In this document: piece by piece, positions 55,848 through 60,829 of the stretch
How positions within the stretch are numbered: position 1 is the stretch's first letter
Layout: every line of letters begins with the position of its first letter
Notes under the pieces: model-generated
Seen by the model: the letters and a program-made list of their open reading frames with translations, nothing else
The model's database searches: none
What the model was told of the DNA's origin: nothing
Assembly (NCBI GenBank): GCA_014237395.1
Contig: JABZFP010000003.1
Location: forward strand, 1 to 60,829
From: Desulfobacteraceae bacterium
Lineage (GTDB): Bacteria > Desulfobacterota > Desulfobacteria > Desulfobacterales > UBA5852
Direction of reading: 5' to 3'
DNA length: 60,829 nt
Program-made: the position numbers and the translations under genes

Positions 55848-56065
55848 GATTGGCCCTTTTGAATAAGTTTTCTGAATAGCCCTCCTAAGTTGCTGATGAT
55901 TCTCAGCATCCTATCATTTATTATTCATGAGTCAACGAAGACAGTAAAAAAGCCCGAAGACACGGTGTGATTGTGCAGTTGTGAGCGTGGAAATGTTTTG
56001 GAAATGGTTATTTTCAAAAATCTTGAGCTCAAAAACTGTTTTGCCGGCGTGAAAAATTCCACCCG

Positions 56066-56704
56066 TTACACCATGTCCCTAAGCAGATCCTGTGAAGCCG
56101 ATCCAGTGGGTAAGAAATGGAAATCGATGGATGAAGTGCTTGTGTCGAAGATGACAAAGCTTTTCCGGCCGTAATAATCCCTTCCATAGGCCAGTGATCC
56201 AACCGATACGATGCACCTGGTGCCATTCACGACCCTGAGCGACACTCCGGGCACCGGCTCAAGCTGTGGGCATTCCCCAACGCTATGTTCATCATGTACG
56301 AACAGCATCGGCAGATGGTTGTGTCCGATAAAGGTCATTTTCCAGGGAAATTCGTCAAAGATGTTCCAGGCCTCGTATTTGTTCTTGATACTGAGCTCTG
56401 GCACTCGCTTTATCACATGGGTGAAATGAAAGCCTCCTATGGTCAATTCCTCCAGACATCCATCCATATAGGATTTGATGGTTGGTGTCTTTTCGACCCG
56501 CTCGATGTCCTCATGGTTTCCACGGACACAGATGACGTTTTTCTGTTTCAGCAGATTCAGGATGCTTTCGTTATCGGCCCCTTCATCAAGAACATCCCCA
56601 AGGCAGATAGTCTTTTCGCATCCCTCCTTTTCGATGATCTCGAAGGCCCGCTGGGTCGCTTCAAGGTCACCGTGGATATCAGATATGACGGCTAACTTAC
56701 TCAT
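56066..56704 (-). CDS. Calcineurin-like metallophosphoesterase
   Basis: 212 aa. The metal ligands are all visible: DIHGD at residues 8-12, GDVLDEG, GNHED, and the later FIGHNH. Small YfcE/PrpE-like phosphoesterase; substrate unknown. Cytoplasmic, no signal peptide. AAAGGAT lies upstream of the ATG. Confidence 0.88.
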   Translation of the reverse strand: MSKLAVISDIHGDLEATQRAFEIIEKEGCEKTICLGDVLDEGADNESILNLLKQKNVICVRGNHEDIERVEKTPTIKSYMDGCLEELTIGGFHFTHVIKRVPELSIKNKYEAWNIFDEFPWKMTFIGHNHLPMLFVHDEHSVGECPQLEPVPGVSLRVVNGTRCIVSVGSLAYGRDYYGRKSFVIFDTSTSSIDFHFLPTGSASQDLLRDMV

Positions 56705-56756
56705 GAGGAAGTATCCTTTGCTCGATGTAGTTTTATCCCCGCTCTATATCAATTAA

Positions 56757-56784
56757 GAAGCCCGACCACATGCTGTGATCGGGC
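56757..56784. terminator. AAGCCCGACCACA-type hairpin between divergent genes
   Basis: GCCCGACCACA and TGTGATCGGGC form an almost perfect stem around a 2-4-base loop. It lies 53 bases upstream of the phosphoesterase start, where no gene ends, so it is a stranded copy of the hairpin seen after both hydrolases. Confidence 0.6.
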
Positions 56785-56868
56785 GAATGTCACTATTGGC
56801 TATGAGGGCGTTCCGAGTGAATTTAAGGATGGATTCAGGATGCTTTCTCCTGCTCATCGCCCCAAACC

Positions 56869-56997
56869 GTTACACTCCGCAACGGAAGTCGTTACACTCT
56901 ATCCCCCTGTAATTACGCCTTTTTTACACTTTTCAGCGTTTTGTGACACTTTTTCGGGTAGACTGTAATTACAGTACCAAGGGTGGCTGTTACACTC
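56869..56997 (+). promoter_or_regulatory. Repeated motifs upstream of the lipoprotein hydrolase
   Basis: GTTACACTC occurs three times (56869, 56891, 56989) and ACTGTAATTACAGT (56962-56975) is a perfect 14-base palindrome, with half of it (CTGTAATTAC) repeated at 56907. The 441-base gap between the divergent genes otherwise shows nothing coding. Candidate activator or repressor sites; no binding protein known. Confidence 0.4.
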
Positions 56998-57145
56998 ATA
57001 CGGGCATTGTCATTCAGAGGTGCAAACCGCCGCTTTATTTTTTGCCTAATGAAGGATATTCTCGCATTCGGAAGCCAGCCTTCATACCATCCGGTTGAAA
57101 CGCTGAATATGAAACACACAAATTCAAATTTAAGGAGATTGGACT

Positions 57146-58000
57146 ATGAGGAAGCAATGGTCGGCATTTTTGGTTATTTTGTTAACTTTGGCGTTTATCG
57201 TTTCTTGTGCGGGAACCACCTCTGTCGCTCCTAATCCTGATTTCAAGGCCGAACTGATAATACTGAATACCCGGCCTGGCATTACCCAAAAAATGGTGGT
57301 CCTTACTCCTGAAAAGCCAGTCGCCTCAGTTATTCTTTTCAATGGAGGCTTCGGTAAAATCGAAGCCAAGGGAAAAGCAGATAGCCCTAAAATCGGTATC
57401 AGCAAAAATTTCCTCGTTCGCACCAGGGAACAATTCGCAAGTCAAGGTTTTGTTACAGCAGTCGTAGACGTGCCTTCCGATCAGTTAAAAGACGGCATTG
57501 ATCCAGCTTTTCGAATCTCCGATGAACACATGAAGGACATCAAAGCTGCCATTGACTATATGAAAACCAAGAACCTGCCGGTCTTTTTGGCAGGACAGAG
57601 TTTAGGGACGATTTCGGTTGCAATGGCAGGAATCAACTACAGCTCATCTCTCGACGGTATCATTATGACCTCGAACGCCACAAAGCCGAGGGACAAATGG
57701 TTTACTAAATGGCCCGTTTACAAAAACTATCCAAACGCCATTCTTGATTTCGAACTCGACAAGATCACTGTGCCGGCCCTGGTCGTTGCCCACGCGGAAG
57801 ACTCTTGTGAACCGACACCGCCAGACCGGGCAAAGACGCTCCAAGAAAAGATAGTGAATTCTCCGCGTGCAGAACTTAAGATTTACACCGGCGGAACCGC
57901 CAAGGAAAAGGGGTGCAATTTCTGGGGGCACCACAGCTATTACGGCCAGGAAGAGCAGGTCGTAAACGACATTTCAGCATTTATCAAAGCTAATCTGTAA
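57146..58000 (+). CDS. Lipoprotein alpha/beta-hydrolase-like protein
   Basis: 284 aa. The signal peptide ends with the lipobox IVSC (Cys21), so the protein is lipid-anchored. ASVILFNGGFGKIE looks like the oxyanion-hole strand, LAGQSLGTISVA holds the nucleophile Ser, and VPALVVAHAEDSCEPTPP the acidic residue. A final GHHSYYGQEEQVVND may hold the catalytic His. Related to the 274-aa protein at 59552. Substrate unknown. AAGGAG before the ATG. Confidence 0.75.
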   Translation: MRKQWSAFLVILLTLAFIVSCAGTTSVAPNPDFKAELIILNTRPGITQKMVVLTPEKPVASVILFNGGFGKIEAKGKADSPKIGISKNFLVRTREQFASQGFVTAVVDVPSDQLKDGIDPAFRISDEHMKDIKAAIDYMKTKNLPVFLAGQSLGTISVAMAGINYSSSLDGIIMTSNATKPRDKWFTKWPVYKNYPNAILDFELDKITVPALVVAHAEDSCEPTPPDRAKTLQEKIVNSPRAELKIYTGGTAKEKGCNFWGHHSYYGQEEQVVNDISAFIKANL

Positions 58001-58032
58001 CGAAATTTTCTGCAATGCTGCCTTCGTTTTTT

Positions 58033-58071
58033 AACGCAAAAAGCCCGACCACATTACGATGATCTGGCTCC
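58033..58071 (+). terminator. Degenerate AAGCCCGACCACA hairpin after hydrolase 1
   Basis: AACGCAAAAAGCCCGACCACA (58033-58053) matches 60463-60483 at 20 of 21 bases. Its 3' arm (TGATCTGGCT) has decayed. It lies 33 bases after the first hydrolase stop. Confidence 0.55.
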
Positions 58072-58221
58072 CGATGATGCTAATTTCAAAACGTCGATGC
58101 TATTTGGTATGCGAGGCAATGTCCACATTCACCCTCTATAGTTCGCCTGCCGGTTGTATTTCACGCACTTTGTATAGAAGTCCTGCAGGCTGTTGGCGAA
58201 GGGCAGATCCGTTTTTTACTA

Positions 58222-59330
58222 ATGCAGCAATTAAACATACCAAAAACTACTCATTTATGCTATAAGCTCGTGTATGGAAAAAACAGATACACGAAAACTG
58301 AAACCAGAGGTGCAACAGGAACTTCGCAATCAGGCCATACGGCTTCGTAAGACCGGGCGGACGTACAAGGAAATCGGTGCCATTATTGGCGTTCACCCCA
58401 CCAACGTCTGCAAGTGGTGGAAGGCCTACGAGCAAGGTGGTCAAAAAGCGATCAAACACAAGCCGCGTGGTCGCCGCAAAGGGGCTTGTCGCACACTGAC
58501 GGATGATCGGGAACGCGAGCTTCAGCGTTCGATAAAAGATCATTGCCCCGACCAGATGAAGCTTCCTTTTGCGTTGTGGACCCGTGTTGCGGTTCAGCAG
58601 TTGGTCAAGCAATTGTATTCGATTCAAATGCCCATTCGAACGGTTGGGGAATATCTCAAGCGTTGGGGATTTACCCCGCAAAAGCCGCTTACCCGGGCCT
58701 ATGAAAAGAATCCGAAAGCAGTCGGGCAATGGCTGGATGAGACGTATCCAACGATTGCCGAGCGGGCCAAAAGCGAAGATGCCGAAATTCATTGGGGCGA
58801 TGAAACCGGGTTGTTGAACAACGCGTATTACCATCGTAGTTACGCCCCTGCCGGTAAAACACCGGCGATACGGTTGCCGGCCAAGCGTGAAAAGATCTCA
58901 ATGATATCGACCGTGACCAACCAGGGCAAAGTTCGATTCATGGTGTATGAAGATGCCATGAATGCCAAAACGCTGGTCCGGTTCATGACCCGGTTGATTA
59001 AGGATGCTGACCGGAAGGTGTTTTTAATCCTGGACAATTTGCGAACTCATCACAGTAAGCCGGTGTGTGAATGGCTTGAAAAGCACCGGGAAAAAATTGA
59101 GGTGTTTTATCTGCCCTCGTATTCTCCGGAGCTCAATCCCGACGAGTATTTAAACCGGGACCTGAAACTCAGTGTCCACAGGGGCAAACCAGCACGCACC
59201 AAAACGCAATTGAAACGCAAAACCATTGGCCACTTGCGCAAGCTTCAAAAACTTCCCAAAAGGATTATCAAATACTTCAAAGATCCCAACATTGCCTATG
59301 CGGCATAGTTGGTGTGTTTAATTGCCAAAG
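58222..59330 (+). mobile_element. IS630-family insertion sequence
   Basis: About 1.1 kb. Inner terminal repeats GCAATTAAACATACCAA (from 58227) and its reverse-complement relative TTGGTGTGTTTAATTGC (ending 59325) flank one transposase gene. TA dinucleotides at 58220-58221 and 59331-59332 fit the TA target duplication of IS630 elements. The outermost five bases do not match between ends, so the exact boundary is uncertain. Confidence 0.8.
58274..59308 (+). CDS. IS630 transposase
   Basis: 344 aa. The N-terminal double HTH (GRTYKEIGAIIGVHPTNVCK) binds the ends. The DDE catalytic triad is Asp in HWGDETGLLN, Asp in FLILDNLRTHHSK, and Glu in YSPELNPDEYLN. Intact frame, so probably active. Confidence 0.95.
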   Translation: MEKTDTRKLKPEVQQELRNQAIRLRKTGRTYKEIGAIIGVHPTNVCKWWKAYEQGGQKAIKHKPRGRRKGACRTLTDDRERELQRSIKDHCPDQMKLPFALWTRVAVQQLVKQLYSIQMPIRTVGEYLKRWGFTPQKPLTRAYEKNPKAVGQWLDETYPTIAERAKSEDAEIHWGDETGLLNNAYYHRSYAPAGKTPAIRLPAKREKISMISTVTNQGKVRFMVYEDAMNAKTLVRFMTRLIKDADRKVFLILDNLRTHHSKPVCEWLEKHREKIEVFYLPSYSPELNPDEYLNRDLKLSVHRGKPARTKTQLKRKTIGHLRKLQKLPKRIIKYFKDPNIAYAA

Positions 59331-59551
59331 TAATATATGAAATCGAGTATCGATTCCCATCTTGTCGGGCTTATTTCCGATACCATATAAAAAAGAATTG
59401 ACAAATAGAACAAATTTTCAACTAGTGGCTGGCAATTTACGCCCTTATCGGCAAATTTTCAGTTTTCACCTTATTCCAATAATAAAGCCGACTTTTGGGA
59501 AGGTTCAAGGCTATCACCACAAACTATCATTTTTTTGGGGGGGGTGCTGCG

Positions 59552-60376
59552 ATGATACAAAGGTCTATCATTTACTTATCTCTACTTACGGTTCTGTTCC
59601 ACGGTAATCTGTTTGCTCATGAACAATCGATTGTTGAATTAAAGACAAGGGGCGATGTCGACCAGAAGTATCTTCTCATAGAACCAGAAAATCCGACTGC
59701 ATCTGTGATATTATTTGCAGGTGGCCATGGCGGTCTTGAACTGACATCCTATGCTTTTGGAAATCCTGGGATGAAATGGGGCAAAAATAACTTTTTAGTT
59801 AGAACTAGTGAAATGTTTGCTGATAACAGTTTTGTCGTTGCTGTAATTGATTCACCTTCTGATTATAGAAAAATGAATGCGATATGGCGAATGAGTCAAG
59901 AACATGCCGACGATATTAGTGCTGTTATAAAAAGTTTGAAACAAAAATATGATTTACCTGTGTGGGTTATTGGAACTAGTATGGGTACATTTTCTGTTCC
60001 AAATGCTGCAATAAGGCTCAACTCTGAAGTTGATGGCATGGTTTTAACATCAACGGTTACAAGAGCTAAAGGAGATTGGAAAATCAAGTCAAGCCATCCA
60101 GATGGTATTATAAATATGGAACTTGATAAAATTTCAGCTCCATCTTTAATTGTTTCACATAAAGATGATAAGTGCTCAGTAACGCCTCCTGAAGATTCAG
60201 ATAAAATTAAAAGTGCTCTTTCAAATTCAAAAAAGGTCGAGGTGCTTTATTATTCCGGAGGAAAACCACCAAAATCTGAACCTTGTCAGGCATTATCAGC
60301 ACATGGGTTCTATGGGATTGAAGAAGAAGTTGTTAATGACATTTGTAAATTTATAAAAGAAACTTCTACAAAGTGA
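59552..60376 (+). CDS. Secreted alpha/beta-hydrolase-like protein, paralogue
   Basis: 274 aa. Signal peptide (MIQRSIIYLSLLTVLFHGNL) without a lipobox. ASVILFAGGHGGLELT, VIGTSMGTFSVP (nucleophile Ser), SAPSLIVSHKDDKCSVTPPE and a terminal AHGFYGIEEEVVNDICKFI align with the lipoprotein at 57146. Much more A+T-rich than its paralogue. ATG at 59552 after a G-run. Separated from the first copy by the IS630. Confidence 0.75.
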   Translation: MIQRSIIYLSLLTVLFHGNLFAHEQSIVELKTRGDVDQKYLLIEPENPTASVILFAGGHGGLELTSYAFGNPGMKWGKNNFLVRTSEMFADNSFVVAVIDSPSDYRKMNAIWRMSQEHADDISAVIKSLKQKYDLPVWVIGTSMGTFSVPNAAIRLNSEVDGMVLTSTVTRAKGDWKIKSSHPDGIINMELDKISAPSLIVSHKDDKCSVTPPEDSDKIKSALSNSKKVEVLYYSGGKPPKSEPCQALSAHGFYGIEEEVVNDICKFIKETSTK

Positions 60377-60462
60377 GGAGCATTGACTTAAAAGATACTA
60401 ATGAACCCATCAACTTAGCTTTTCATAGACGCTTACTCCTTACTTATTGATGTTGATTCTTA

Positions 60463-60499
60463 AACGCAGAAAGCCCGACCACACAGCGTGATCGGGCTT
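60463..60499 (+). terminator. AAGCCCGACCACA hairpin after hydrolase 2
   Basis: AAGCCCGACCAC and GTGATCGGGCTT form a 12-base stem with one mismatch (60471-60499), followed by CTGTAAT. The 60500-60724 stretch shows nothing recognisable except the probable end of the IS3 element. Confidence 0.65.
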
Positions 60500-60724
60500 C
60501 TGTAATACATGGATTTATAGGGTCTTAGAGTACTATAAAAGCCTCCGATTAATTTAAGATATCATCTGTTGCCTATCCATCCTATTGCGATCTGACGATC
60601 CAGCAGTCACGATGATTATAACAAATATGGGAATAATGCTCAAAAATTTTAGCAAGTTGGACGATGGGGACGGTTTGGGCAGTGGTTTTGCGGCATCTAT
60701 GGGAAGAATCCGTAAGCTTCCCCG

Positions 60725-60829
60725 TCAAGCAGACAGTTTATAAGTAGAGTTTTCAGCGTTCTTTTCCATATACTCGACAGGTGTCAGATCGTTTAAAGAA
60801 TCGTGCGGGCGCTGCTCGTTGTATTCGAT
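60725..60829 (-). CDS. IS3-family transposase, C-terminal end only
   Basis: 34 codons before a TGA, running off the right edge. EYNEQRPHDSLNDLTPVEYM is the conserved C-terminal end of IS3-family OrfB (rve domain, YN..RPH..L...TP). The rest lies outside the window, so intactness is unknown. Confidence 0.85.
   Translation of the reverse strand: MEYNEQRPHDSLNDLTPVEYMEKNAENSTYKLSA

Noticed and set aside
55940..60500. Integron attC sites at the AAGCCCGACCACA hairpins
   Set aside because: No RYYYAAC/GTTRRRY core sites at the expected ends and no integrase in the window; the hairpins read more simply as terminators, though the cassette-like spread is kept as a finding.

Overview
The window looks like a chromosome segment of a complete-oxidising anaerobic Desulfobacterota, probably a sulfate reducer (inference). 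The backbone genes are about 60% G+C by eye. They include the selenocysteine factor selB, heme chaperone hemW, a four-subunit 2-oxoacid:ferredoxin oxidoreductase next to aconitase and isocitrate dehydrogenase, a tungsten-type aldehyde:ferredoxin oxidoreductase, a DUF2333 protein and a sigma-54 activator. No 16S or other species-level marker is present, so genus is not assigned.

Layout. (1) 1-9582 is the right part of an integrated P4-like satellite whose integrase abuts the 3' end of tRNA-Arg. It carries an AlpA-like regulator, a P4-type primase/helicase, several unknown genes, and a cargo operon at the left edge: DUF4262-like, phage Gp37/Gp68-type radical SAM, unknown 375-residue protein, kinase-like protein truncated by the window edge. 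(2) 9604-17083 holds tRNA-Arg, an inverted-repeat element, tRNA-His, a small membrane protein, selB, a DUF2333 protein, a hybrid PAS histidine kinase and hemW. (3) 17225-24204 is an oxidative TCA block on the minus strand: icd, acnA, korDABC. (4) 24460-39297 is a tricarboxylate island: a TctABC transporter, a PrpR-like sigma-54 activator, a PrpF-like isomerase, an isocitrate/isopropylmalate-type dehydrogenase, a half-size AbrB membrane protein, a QueG-like ferredoxin protein, TcuB, TcuA, an RraA-like aldolase, an LDH2-type dehydrogenase and a PPC-domain protein. (5) 39666-53344 is housekeeping: a radical SAM protein, mltG, nagZ, aor, tsaD, purM, alaC-hom-thrH, hldE, DUF167 and initiator tRNA. 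(6) 53345-60829 is a second, more A+T-rich accessory region with small unknown genes, a secreted phospholipase C/nuclease-like protein, a phosphoesterase, two paralogous alpha/beta hydrolases around an IS630 element, and the end of an IS3 element.

How it fits together. Blocks 3 and 4 can be read as one catabolic unit. A tricarboxylate such as tricarballylate or trans-aconitate would enter by TctABC and be converted by TcuA/TcuB and the PrpF-like isomerase to cis-aconitate. Aconitase, isocitrate dehydrogenase and Kor would then carry it to succinyl-CoA with NADPH and reduced ferredoxin. The island has its own sigma-54 activator, a near-consensus -24/-12 promoter fused to that activator's terminator, and a shared inverted repeat at two of its control regions. 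A family of large palindromic repeats sits at gene 3' ends across the backbone, and in several copies the repeat tip supplies the neighbouring gene's stop codon.
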